Below, one piece after another: positions 12,900 through 24,850 of a stretch of DNA of 64,000 nt. Position 1 is the stretch's first letter. Every line of letters begins with the position of its first letter. The stretch spans positions 233,416 through 297,415 of the forward strand of contig WHUZ01000081.1 in the NCBI GenBank assembly GCA_015179045.1, read 5' to 3'. The DNA is from Kalaharituber pfeilii (Eukaryota; Ascomycota; Pezizomycetes; Pezizales; Pezizaceae). Below the pieces are notes generated by a model. That model had not been told where the DNA came from, did not search any database, and was given only the letters and a program-made list of their open reading frames with translations. The position numbers were made by a program, and so were the translations under genes.

Positions 12900-14875
12900 G
12901 AAATGAGAAAAAGAAACAAAAAATTAAAAAAAGCTGCCCAGGCTGCACATCACATATCTCAAGATTCTTCTGAGAAGCTCCAGCAGCCTACCATCCATCC
13001 ATCCGGCGATCCCCCACTCCCCTCCCCTCCCAATTCACTCACCCTGGCCACCCTCCGGCACTCCTCTGAAATCGGAAACCCTGTGACGCCGGCAGGCCGC
13101 GGCGCTGCTCTTGCCCTGTTAATTAACTCGCTATTCCTACTGGCAGCTTCGCTCCTGCGTCCGCCTGGCCATAAAATCAGGCAGCGGGATTTTCTCTCCA
13201 GGTTGGAGTTCGAGAACGTGAAGAGCAAGAAAGGTGAAAGTGAGACCCCGCGTTGCAAATAGCAACACAACCGCCAGCAGGAATTGACGTTGTTCCGTCT
13301 CTTCTCTCTGCTTATCCCGGTCTTGAACTGCGTTCCACTGTGAGCACCCCGCGTTTTCGGTGGGCCGACCTTGCACTTTAGGTAGCTTACGGAACGAGGC
13401 ACAACTGCCACTGACTGGAGTACCTTTGCTCTACGTCAAGTGGTCCTGGGCCTGTCAACGCTTAACCCATACACCTCACCCCCCCCCGCCTCGACGTGCA
13501 TCACTTTCTGTCCACTCTTTCACCGCGACCGTTTTCATCGGCTTCCTCTCTTTAACCCGTTGAACCGGCCATTTCTCTCCAACTCTGCTCTCCCTCCTCC
13601 CCTCCCTCCCCCACCTCTCCACTGTTCTGCCACTTTCACAACTCGTTTCTTCCGTGGCAGTATCCTCAAGGACGAGCGTTTCCCACCCAAACTCTTCTTT
13701 CATCTCTCTTCTTCCCCCGTGTTATTTTGCTCTGGATCACGCTTGTTGCTGTCTCTTCTTCCGACAGAACGGCAATTTCGCTCATTACTAGTCGAACGAA
13801 TCTCGGTTACCTGAATTCATAACGACTAGTCTTTCTACTTCCCTTTGCTGGGAACCAGAGGAATAAACCACTCAATACACAATAAACGCCCCCGCTACGG
13901 TTAATTTGGGACTTCAGTCTTGCATCCACTAGAACCCGTCCCCTTGCTTCTGTGACTTCCACCCGCTCTCGCTTGAGCGATAATTAGTCACTGGGAGCTA
14001 AGCTGTTTGTTCTTTATACAGTTAGCGACGCGTTACATACACCACAAACCCGAAGCCGCAGTCATCTGCTCACGGTACATCTACTCACCTCTTTCCCCAC
14101 TATCATTCCTTTTTTCGCTACCGTCACCACAACGCGTCAAATTGAAGTCTTCCCTCGCTCACATTCTCCTTATTCCATAATAAGAGAGAGGGCAAGTCAT
14201 CGGGAATCGCATATCTCAAACAGCACACTCTTTCAACACAGTATTCTTTTTTACGTTCTTGTCGCAGCCATTATTCGTTTCGCTCATTCGGTTTAGGATT
14301 GATTGATTGGCCTCTCAGTGTCATACACACAAATCAATACATCCCAGGAACCCAATCAAGTTATTTGTTTTTCTTTTCCCTCTTTCTACCTATATTTCGC
14401 CGCAACGGGATTCACAACAAACAACCTTCCCACGCACTTTACATGGTTTTTTTTTGATACAGCTTACGAAACACGAAGTTGCCTACGAATTTAACGCCTC
14501 GTCAAACGACACAATATTTTGGTTTGGTACTTTGGGCGACGGAATTAACATTTTTACGAGGCACCATTTCTATTCTATATTCTGGCTCATTTTTTTTTTA
14601 TTTGTTTATTTTTCTAATCTCTTTCTGATATTTTCCTGCCCTCCCTCACGATCAGTCTACGAAGGCAGCAAAGGAGGACAGCAGCAAAGAAGTAGCGAGA
14701 AGTGTGAAAGGGCATCGACTCAAGTAACAAGGCTTCTAATCAGCTTTCTCACTAGCCGTCAAAGTCACACAAAAAGGGCTCAAGGGTTTGGTCACTATTT
14801 TGACCAAGAATAATTCATATAATCGGAAGGTTATAGTGGCCATTGATTTTGAACTACTCAAACCCGAAAGTCATC
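12900..14875 (+). promoter_or_regulatory. Long pyrimidine-rich upstream region and leader of the unknown conserved gene
   Basis: The 2 kb before the ATG at 14876 is unusually rich in C and T on the plus strand (for example 13480-13640 and 14090-14240). It also contains T tracts around 14450 and 14590 and several short open frames. The composition suggests a long transcribed leader, perhaps with upstream ORFs and introns, which is common for fungal regulatory genes. No transcription start can be fixed from sequence. Confidence 0.35.
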
Positions 14876-16857
14876 ATGCCACTTGGAGGAATTTTCGGTC
14901 GATCGCGCGGCGAGCGAAGTCGGGCACATAGCAGGAACCTCTCCTCCCCGAATGCCTCAGTGTTTATGTCCGACGGTCCGGAACCTCCCTCTACACCACG
15001 CGTCACCAGAACGAGAGCAAAGACTCTACTCTCCGGACCACGTACTCCATTGTCCAAAATATTCACGAGTTTCGGTGGTAAGGGAGCAGAGTCTTGGGGC
15101 AAGAATCTCGTGGAATCACAGGATGTTGAACCTGCGATTATCCGGCCCGGATCTGCTTCTTCAGCATACTCGTCCTCCTCTGACTCATCCTTCGAGAGTA
15201 TGCTGACCACTGCAACCGACTACACTGTCCCCGATGCTGGTGACGACTCTGATAACGACTCTGTTGCCAGCCCAAAACTTGGTCCTGCTTTTTCGGACAA
15301 CCTACTCGAAGAGCCTTCATTGACCTCAACAGGCCCAGCTTCACAAAGGAAGCGAAAACTCCAAGAGCGAGAAAGTTTTGGAGTGCGAGATATTGAATGG
15401 ACGGATGAGATGGATGCACATCTTTGGAAGACTTACATGCTTTATCAGAGTGATCCCACTGTAACGCCTTTTTACGTGGTCCCGGGGGCGTTCCTCCGCT
15501 TGGTGTATGTCTTCGTGTGGCCAGAGCTGCTAGGAATAGCTGGAAAGGTTTAAAAGCTAGAGCTAGTAGTGGATGTGGAGCAAGAAATTTTCACGCACGA
15601 GCACCCGTAACCCCTATGAAGGGAGAGGGAAAAGCGGTGGCAACAAACAAGGCTGATCTTATGCGAAAAAGCTCGTTGCTGAGGTGGCCAGCCTCGGAAT
15701 CGGCTACTCGGAAGAGGCTTAGGTTGCTCTGCCGGCGTGGGTATGGGCCGTCGAACAATCCATACCATAATCATCGTCTAGATCCAGTTCCATTCCGCTC
15801 ACGGATTAGGCCTTCTCATGATCAACACTCCTCTGGGCTGATCGGGCCCATTGCAGACGATGAGGCTGAAACGTCGGATAGACCTTTAGGCAATGCCTTG
15901 CTTACATCTACCCGGAGCATGGCTCTCTCACTTGCCACTAGTACGTCAGTGTCCATGAGACCAGACAGTGCCTTAACAGCTATGACGGGAGGCATGAATC
16001 TCCCCGTAGAGCCTGAAGCAATGCCGGCCACGCGAAACCATGATTCGCTTCCTGAGTTTCGTGGATTCACAGATGCAAACGGAAATGCTCCCCCAGTAGC
16101 AGTGATTCTTGCGAGTGTTGGGTTGGGACACCCAATTCCTTCCCGAAATGCTCCGCCGAATCCACATCCCACTAGCTCCCAACTACCTAGAACTCCGCTT
16201 TTTCAACGACGGGCGCGAGCAAATACCACCACTTCTGCTACCATCAATCCGCCAGTGGCTCTTGCTCCGCTCGCTCCCTTGAACTTGGGTCCTCTCCCAT
16301 CCCTCTCCAGATTCGAAACCTGGCCTTCCCATCGAAGTAATGAAGCGAGTTCTGAAGCAGCGGAAGAATTTGGTGGCCCCCTTCCTAGGCCAAATGCTAA
16401 TGTAAGGGAACCGGCCGAAAGTATTTTTGAGCCCATTCCTGAGCCGAAGACTCCACCTCCTCGAAACCGGCCAAGGGGATATACGGTGGGAGTTGGTCCC
16501 TCAAATGGGATGAACGGAAGGCGGCGTCCACGTCCTTCCCCAATTGGTACCTCTCTTCCCTCTTGGGCATATGATATGCCCGAAGGAGCTTCTGATCGAC
16601 CAAATTTAGCACAACTGCTTGGAGCGCAGCCATTGAGTGCTGGTCTCCCACGTCTGGGTTCTCCATTTGTGGAAGACTATAGTGACAAGGGTAAATGGCG
16701 GTCGGCAGCCGATCCTGAGGAGTTTGGCCCTCCATTGCCCAAGAAGACAGGAGCGTTCCTCGGTGCGGTAGTAATTGGGCAAGATACCCGAAAAGAGATT
16801 CATGCATCTGAGGACGATGAAGACAGTGGAAGACCCATCAAGAGGATGAGGGAGTAA
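14876..16857 (+). CDS. Conserved fungal protein of unknown function, with an apparent -1 frameshift
   Basis: The reading frame opens at ATG 14876 with a Ser-, Arg- and Pro-rich region (LSSPNASVF, TPRVTRTRAKTL). An acidic stretch and the basic RKRKLQERE follow. The conserved core is then WTDEMDAHLWKTYMLYQSDP, followed by VTPFYVVPG. The core continues as VPPLGVCLRVARAARNSWKG and LRWPASESATRKRLRLLCRR, but one frame over. The switch falls in GGGGG at 15484-15488, and one extra G would join the halves. The remainder is long, Pro- and Ser-rich and disordered, ending GRPIKRMRE. I recall this core (TPF...PG..PP.GV..RVAR.A..SW.G) from unnamed Pezizomycotina proteins but know no function. Basic patches suggest a nuclear protein; that is inference. 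It could be an intact gene with an assembly error, or a recent pseudogene. Confidence 0.7.
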
Positions 16858-19800
16858 CCGCAATGCGCCGGGTTGGATGATACCAATTGTGACACGAAAC
16901 TGTGGAGCTGTGAGTTTGGTTGACTTATTCGGATCTCACCGAGACACTCCTTTATTTCGATTTCCCCATTTCTTCTGGGTGTTTCTCTTCAATTGTTAGC
17001 CTACTTCTGTTTTTTTCGGTGTTTGGTCTTCCTGTCTGTAGGATTAGTGCTGTCATCTGTTTGGAGTCTTCCTATCGCTTGGTACTCTTTTCCTTGCTTG
17101 ATAATATCCTTGGGTTCCACTTCTGCTGGGTCGCTACTGGTGCAACGGCTGTCTGTATAAATATCGTCTTGTTTCCTTATTTTTCTAGTGGTTGATCGAA
17201 TTTGATGAGTATCTGGCCTATCAGGCAAGAAAGAGAAGGGACGAAAGGCGAATTTGGCGGCAAGTTTGGTTTGTGCTCTAGGAACAGTGTTCATGAAGCT
17301 TTTGACTGGAAATGATATGTATAGGAGTAGGAAATTGTTCAGTTTCGATCCTTGTTGCTTTCTTGTTCATTGTGCACCTCTTGCCGTGTTTGTATACTCT
17401 GACGAGACATCATGTCTAGGCTGATGCTTGATGGAATGACTGTGCCTGTAGTTTTGTTTGTCTGCTTGTCATCACCTGTCCTGTATAGCTTTCAGTGGTG
17501 TTTGGGCAAATTTACTTAATAGGATATGGAATTAATAAGATAAATTTTAAATCATAACGAACCTGTTCGAAGTAGCAAGATGTTGGTCCCGAATGGAGTA
17601 ATGTAAATGAGAAAAGAGAGGATGATGTGGATGAGAAAGTCTAGGAGATAGAATTATCCTAATGCTGCCCGACGGACAAAGGCCTTGACTGATATCCGGC
17701 TGACGGATTGCACCTGTCCATAGCCCAGGAGCCCTTCATTTGAAAGAGACGTGCTTATCTTCCAGCGTCGTAGATCAGATAGGTACTAATGTAGGTTTCT
17801 GGCTGGTGATCCTGTATGCATTCAGTTTGGCTGGCACATTTTGCCTGTGTTGATGTGAGGGGTATTTAATGTGCAAGGAAAGTTGAACAGCCTAGTGGGA
17901 GTAGGCCGTTGAATAGGTTTGAAGACGTTTTAGTCTGAGTGGAGAGAAAGAAGAGTGTGGAGACTATAATGGTGGACGACAGGCTCTGTAAGGTCTAGAT
18001 AGCGGGCACTGGGGTTGGAAAGCCCGGAGGAAGGATAGTCTGGGAGGAGGAGGGGCGGAGGGGCATCCCACTCACGACGCCTTCACCGTGCTTGCCAGAT
18101 TAGGAAAGCCACCAAATGACCGCTATGGGGAAGGACAAAACGGATTTCTTTGTACTCGAGCTTTCCCTCCTCACCCAACCAATGGCACAGGAGTATCCCC
18201 ATACCTGGCCGTCTTTCTCACTTGGTGATCAGATGCTTTCGTCAGCATCAGGCAATGCACTGTAAGATTATCGACGGACGACAAGGAAAAGAGTTCTGCT
18301 TGAAAATAGAGCCTTCCCCATCTTTTTCTTTTTCCTTTTTTCTCTCAAAATTTTTTTCAGCTTAGAGTTAGTCTGGTTAAGCGGCTTTCCTAGCCAAAGT
18401 GGAGTGGCCTGGATGTGGGCAACCTCACTCCTATAAGTCACGACTTCTCAATTGGGAAAGTTCGAGGCAAAAGGATGTGATGTCTAGGCAGCTTTCCTTT
18501 TCCTCTGTTGAAACTCAGAGACCGGCGACGACAACAAGCCGAGAGGGTTGTGCTGCGGATGAACATGAGGAAAGGAGAAATGGGATTGCAAGAAAAATGC
18601 AGGCAAGACGGCTGACCACAGATGGAGGGATGGGAAGGGGGCAGTGGAGTTACATATTATACGGTATGTTTATCTGTGCAGGGTTGGGTTCAGTTGGGTT
18701 GAGTTGCGCGGGGTTTGGGGTCGACGCCGGCAGGAAGCAGTGCTAATAGGCTTTTTTGATGGCAAGAGTGGGAAGTAAGACATGCAACATGCACGAGCTT
18801 TTTCCTTAATATCACCCACGGATGCTCAGAGACACGGGAGGAAAGCAAAGGAAGGGGACATGCAAACCATTTGCAGACAAGATTTTTGGGGCTGGTGGGG
18901 AGGATGTGAATTTACGTCCGATGCTAACTGAGCTGCTTTCCCTCCATCTATTTTCCGTCGAAAGGAGAGACTCGATCGAGGCTCTTCCCCTACAATCTCT
19001 AGGGGTTTACGAGTTACCCGATGATCCTCCACTCGCTTTCTCCGGCTGCCTTCCGTCAGCTCAGTTTCTCACCCGTGCCTTATTTATGCGTCTGTTAATC
19101 TTAACCACCCACCAGTCCCGGCGCTTCCTCAGCGGCAATTACCAAGCAACTTCGCAGTTTTTGCTCCCATTATCAAATAAACACACCCAGCCTCCTCATT
19201 CATCTGTCCGATGTTTGCATATCTGCACTGCATTTACCATTGAAAATAGGTGCAGAAACGTATCATGGGACCTGCTCTCTCTACTTAAATTTTTACTCAT
19301 TATGCAGCTTTCTCCCTGGTACCCTGAGTTTAGGATGCTGTTAAACCAGGAACATGATAGGGCAGCGCCTGCAGCATTGTAGTGTTTTGCCATCGAAAGA
19401 TGCTATCGTCGATCGCAAAGCGGACTGCACGTAGCTACCCTTCCCCTCACAAGGTCAGGATTACAGAGTGCAGCTTCAGGAAAAGCAGGTTAATGGATAA
19501 CATCACAATCAAGGCGCATACAGTGATACGAGGTTTGTTTCCTGCTGATAGGACACGTTGAATGTTCAACAGGCGTGACGTCGTCACAGCTGACAGACAA
19601 CATGCTAGCTGTGCCCAAAAATGCTCATTTAAATTTCTGCCTACTGCCCTATCCCTAATTTCCTATCACACGCACTGACATACCCCATATATCCGAATCC
19701 CTCAACTGGCTCGGCTGCGTGAGCTATATATCACTCTGTATGCTGGGTATCCTGGACCCCAATGTGCGGCACGATCAGCTACTTACTATCAATTAACGCA

Positions 19801-21231
19801 GCTGTAAAGCAATACCCATGAAAATATTCGCTCATTTCACTTTATTCATTAGAGATATCCTGTGTGTTGAAACTGCCATACAACTTATGGAAGAGTTGAT
19901 AGATTGAATGTGGGCATGGTCAAGTTCACATCTGCCTATCTGGGCATGGAGAGAGCTTCCCCCAACCCTACTGCATCATTAGTTCCACCTTATCCTCCAG
20001 ACATTAATCTAGATCTCTATCCAACCAGACTAATTTCTCTCTCTCTCTCCAAAATAATGGTTTCCATCTTCAAATCCTTCCAATTGGCTATAAAATGATT
20101 AGAATTTGATATATTGAGATACCGCCTCTTTCCCTCGTAATCATACGTCAGCCGACTCGTCGACGGACAGCTTTATGGGATTCTACGACAGCCATATGCC
20201 CTCTTGCACCGCGTTAGTGATGTGTCTGCCCAATGGTTGGCAATAGTTTGGTAACAAGTACTCCGGGTTCCCGCTCATGAATTATTGCAATGCTGCAAAG
20301 GATCTCGTCTTCATTCACAAAATCTCGCGTCTTTAGATTTGGCGCTATACCCATAAAGCCAGACGCGGGATGCTAGTAATGATTCAGTTTGTGAACACGA
20401 GTAGACGGTACGAGGAAAAAAAAGGTAGGGAAAAAGAAAAACCTCGGCTTGGGGAAACGCGACACGCGTATATTGCTGCATGAGGCTAGGCTATGTACGG
20501 AAAAGTAGCAGGGGGGGGGTCGATATAGCGTACATGTATGTAGTCTACATTTATGTACGTAAGAAGTAGGAGTCAGAGACGCGTTAATGACTGATGTTTT
20601 TTTTTGCATGTGGTCGAGGGGGGGGGGGCGGCGGGATATTGATGCAAGGTCGGTGTGGGTTGGTGGTATTGGCGGTGAAGAGGTTGCAATGCCCTTTGGG
20701 ATAAGAAAAAATGTTTATTGTGAATGAAGATGAAACCTTATTCAGGGTAATGGTTTTGGCGAAACGAATATATTGGTATAGCGGGCTGACGATCGAGTTT
20801 TACCGCAATCAAAGATAATTTTTGATCTAATTTTGACTTAGTTTAGATGGATGGATAGATTCGGTTCTGGCAGATGTGGGGTATGAAGATACTTTTTTTT
20901 GGTTGTGGGGGTGGGAGGGGTGGGAGGTAGTTGATATGCTCATTGCATATATCTACATATTTATAAGAAATACCGGGAAAAAAAAAAAAAAAAGGAGTTT
21001 TAAGTCAACTAGTTGAACATCGCTTTACTGTATCCTGCTTGAAAAAAATGATTTTTTTTTTAGTATTATTATTATCATCATATGGCCATAAAACATTGAA
21101 TAAAATGAAAACCGTGAGTTCTAGAAGAGATTGGATATCCGATTGAATTATCCGCGTCCGCTTCCTCAGACCCCTTCCTCATTCCCACCCCCACCCCCAC
21201 CCCCACCCCACCCCCACCCCCGCCTCCTTCG
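16858..21231. other. Intergenic between the unknown gene and COG4 (convergent 3' ends)
   Basis: No gene is supportable in 4.4 kb. Simple-sequence features include poly-G runs near 20511 and 20621, poly-A at about 20979, and a pyrimidine tract of CCCCA units at about 21183-21222 just beyond the COG4 stop (GGGGT on the transcribed strand). The interval holds two converging 3' ends. Several sequences rich in T at about 18310-18360 could be 3' processing signals. Confidence 0.4.
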
Positions 21232-24048
21232 CTACCGCCTCACCATGGCCCTCCACCTCCTGCGCTCCTCTACGCTCAGTTTCCACTCTACATCTAGCCC
21301 ACCACCTCCGGCACCCTCTTCCCACAGCCCCCCGACCTCATCCTCTTCGACGTTCATCACCAAGCAGATCTGTACACACCGCGCAAAGGCCTCGCGGACG
21401 TTATACCTCCCGGCTTTCACCACCACGCCCACGATACCCGCTACGTCGCGTTCTAGCCTTATGGCGCCCAATTCGCTTATCCCGGCGGCGGCGGCGGCGG
21501 CGGTGCCAGTGGTGCTGCTTGGGGTGTCTGCGCCACAGATGCTTGCGAGTTTCTTTTCCAATAGGCGGGCAAGGTACATGGCGGTGTGGGTCAAGAGCTT
21601 GTTGAATGGCCCCTCCGTTAGCACGTACTTGAAGGGATGCACCAGTGCACCCCATCCCAGCTGGAACCGGGCCTTCACGAGCTCCTGCTCCCCTCCATCC
21701 CCAAGGCCGTCTATGTCCAGCGGGTCCGCGACTGGGGTGGGTTGCACGTTATTGTAGTCCACATCCCTGAATGCTTCGGTGATCAGCGGGCGGAGCTTGG
21801 CTTTGATAAGCTGGTTGAAGAGCGTCAGGACCGAGTCGTTCAGCAGTTCTGTTGATTTCAGTTCAAACACGGACGACATGGACGTCAGTGCCGTCCTGAC
21901 TGCTGCGGCGTCGTTGGCGAAGGGAAACAAGTCTTCTAATGGCACGGGGTTGTTGGGGTCATCCGCAGAGCCACCGAGGTACATAGAAGACGCTTGAGGA
22001 TCACCGTGTGGGTTTTGGGAGTTGGGGGCGAAACCCAGTTTGAGACGATGCGCTTCAGGTACTCGATTGCGACGTCGATGTTGTTGACCAGAACGAGGAA
22101 TTGGACCGTGCGGTCGTCTACGATGTTAGACATCGATTGGGCCAAGGTGGCGATGGGGTTTCCGATGATGATGGTTGTGGTTGTGGCGGCAGGGCGAGGG
22201 TAGCACTCGTCGCGCATCTTGCGCTGAAGAAGACCGAGGAAGTCAGAGGCTAGGATTCGGGAGAGCGTGGAAATGATGCCGTGGACCAGGGACGGCTGGG
22301 AGGTGGTTAATGTGCGGTGCAGCAGCTTGGTGAGAATGAACATGATGTCGTCGACCGAGGATGTGATGAACGGCCCTGGGGCGTGCGATTGGGATGGGTG
22401 TGGGAGGGAGGGATTAAACAGTGGGAGTGGGAGAAGGTCGCTAGGGGGCTCGTCGAGTTGGAACGCTTTTTCGAGGGTGCGGCGGAAGAAGAAGGTTGTT
22501 AGGGTCTGGAAAGGGGGTGTAGGCGAGTGAGGATTTTGGAGTGGAGGGTAGAGGTGAGGATGACAGGGGGGATAGTGAGAGGTGCTGGCGGAGGGGGGTG
22601 GAGTCCTCTAAGGGAGCGGTAGGCGGATCTTCGGACTCCTGTCTTGATGGTCAATATATAACCCTATGTTGTAGAGGTGAAAAATTGAGGGTAAGCCGAC
22701 GAACCAAAAACTTCCTCGCCATAAATCTGCAATACAGCGCCCAACGCGACAGCATGGCTCCGATCTCGAGGAGAGTCATATCAATCTCCTTTACATCCAT
22801 CCCATCGCTATCTGCTTGCCCACCTGTCCCACCCGCACCTGTACCTCCCACCGCAGCAGGCGACCCAGTCCGCTGTGGGCCTACAGCGGGGTTTCGTGAG
22901 CCGGGGAGGAAAGACTGCACGAGGAATGTGAAGGCGTAGGATTTTGTTTCGGTGATCTACAAAGCATGTTCGAGTCAACGTCTCCTCTCTCCATATATTT
23001 TTTTGGTCTCGCGAGACTGTATGGAAGTGGACTGTAACCGGGGGAGGCACATACACACCTTCCTGTCAATCTCCCTCTCTTCCCCAAACGCATCGATAAT
23101 AATCCCTCCTTGGATATCCGCCTCACTCTGCACCCTCTGAATCACCCGTCCCATCTTTCCCCTCCCATAGTGCCGCTCCACCAATGGACTATGCTGCTCT
23201 ATTATCCCCGCAATATGCTCAAACAGCCTCGTCATTGCGTTTGCGTAAAAAAACGCCCCTGCCCCACCACCCCCTGGGCCCCCACTTCCCGAGTCGGACT
23301 TGCTGGCCAATGTCGCTCTCGCCCTGGCACTTATACCAGTACAGACATATTTTCCATATATGTCGAGCCCCGTCTCCGCCCTGCCGATCAACGGAAACAG
23401 CTTAAAGAACCTCGTAATTTTCTCACCGTCCGGCGGGGTCGCTTTCGCCGCACGCTCAAACTCTCGCAGAAACAGCCCGCACAAGCTTTCTGCCGCATTG
23501 TGAAGCGTGACAGCCGGCGGGTCGGGGACCTCAGTGCTCGGTACAATCTCCTCCGCGAAGGCGCCGGTAATGATCTCCTGCGGTATCTTACTCGCCCGAT
23601 GTAAGTACGCTGCGGCAGTCTCCCAATCCTGCGGACTTCCCATGGAGCCGGTGAGACCGAGGATGCACGCCTTTAGTTCAGAGACCTGGTCCACGACCGC
23701 TAGGGTGGCCTTGACGCGGGATTGCTCAATGTCGAGTGCCTTGACGGCCGAGGAGACGCGGGAGGCGGTCGAGGCGGTCGGGGAGAGGAGTTCGGTGGAT
23801 AAGGAGCGGGCGGAGACTACTTGGGTGCCGAGGTGGGCGCGGAGGAGGTCGAGACGTGCCAGAGAGCGGGTGAGGTCTTCTTGCATGGACAGGAGGGAGT
23901 TGAGGCGGTCGGTGATGATGGTGTCTTGGTGGGAGAGGTGCGCAAGGGTGCGCTCGAGGTCGGCGACGGTTCGGCATTGCGACGCAGGGAGGGGGGTAGA
24001 ATTTGCGGGATCGGGTCCCGCAGGGGCACCGCCGATAGAAAGAGCCAT
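21232..24048 (-). CDS. COG4: Conserved oligomeric Golgi complex subunit 4 (COG4), with two apparent frame breaks
   Basis: COG4 is a lobe A subunit of the COG tether that captures retrograde vesicles at the Golgi and works with SNAREs and SM proteins. Exon 1 (24048-23059, 330 codons) starts MALSIGG and carries the N-terminal coiled-coil region (VADLERTLAHLSHQD, QEDLTRSLARLD), then DIYGKYVC and HYGRGKMGRVIQRVQSEAD. Intron 22957-23058 leads to exon 2 (22956-22705), with ITETKSYAFTFLVQSFLPG and LSRWALYCRFMARKFL. A probable intron, 22643-22704, follows. Exon 3 carries TTFFFRRTLEKAFQLDE and DFLGLLQRKMRDE. The C-terminal part has LRPLITEAFRDVDY and GAIRLERDVAGI, and ends VEWKLSVEERRRW. Two frame changes occur, at C runs 22513-22517 and 22024-22028. 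One extra base at each restores homologous sequence. At the first, a 59-nt GT-AG intron (22506-22564) is an alternative. Intact length would be near 880 residues. Confidence 0.88.
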
Positions 24049-24850
24049 TGTCAGGCGGTGGCGAGGCGGGGACAATTGACTTGGAGATGAATTGTGGGAT
24101 CTCTGTCGGGCAGCGTGGGGTTTGGTATGTGCGTCTGTGGGGGGTGCATGACGTTGCAGCAAGATAGCTGCAGGGTTGTAGGACAGGGTCCCGTCAGGTG
24201 ACTTTCCCAGATTCAAGCTAAGTTCCGTATACAATGATTCCAACTTCTATTACTTAATTACGTCTAAATATACGTATGCGCCAATCTGATAAAAACCCGT
24301 CATCTTCCTAGCCAGATACTTTAATTTCTGCGAGATATAACAAAACAAAACCAAAAAAAAAAAAAAAAAATGCTTCCTGAATATATGCCTAAATATATAA
24401 ACGTATAGGAAATACAAGAAAAAAAGTTTAGCTGTAGTGAGGTTTTATATATGCCAAATGGATAACTGGTATAACAAACAAACCAAAAAAAAAAAAAAAA
24501 AAAAAAAAAAAGGAGCAGCAGTAGCTGCAGATATATCCTGTCTTTACCAAAATATGGGAGGACCTGATCCGTAGAAAAAACTCGTTAATATTTGCAAAAA
24601 GCGTCGGGGGTGTTATCTTTAAGCCTCTTCGGCCACATCTAAAGGATACAATTTTTTCTTTTTTTTTTTTTTTTCTTCCTAGGGAAAAAGGGAGGAATGT
24701 TTAGCCGAATGTAGTCTCATTGGCCCCAATTCTGCTCCCCACAAAATAGAAAGGAAGCTATATAGCAGGTGAATATCAGCAAGAAAGAAAAACATGCCAT
24801 GCATCCACAACTACCAACAACAACAAAAAAAAAAAAAGAAAAAATTCTTC
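24049..24850. other. Short spacer between PMR1 3' end and COG4 5' end
   Basis: About 800 bp separate the PMR1 stop from the COG4 start; both genes point left. It contains three poly-A or poly-T tracts (about 24353-24370, 24485-24511 and 24657-24674) that fit the PMR1 3' flank, and a GC-richer portion near 24050-24240 that fits the COG4 promoter and leader. I could locate no discrete site. Confidence 0.4.

Noticed and set aside
12903..13262. 119-codon frame upstream of the unknown conserved gene
   Set aside because: Low-complexity and leader-like composition, no family features; more likely part of a long untranslated leader.
22664..22704. A 41-nt version of COG4 intron 2 ending at TAG
   Set aside because: Shorter than every other intron here. 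The 62-nt version ending CATCAAG also keeps the frame and fits the size range better, though both remain possible.
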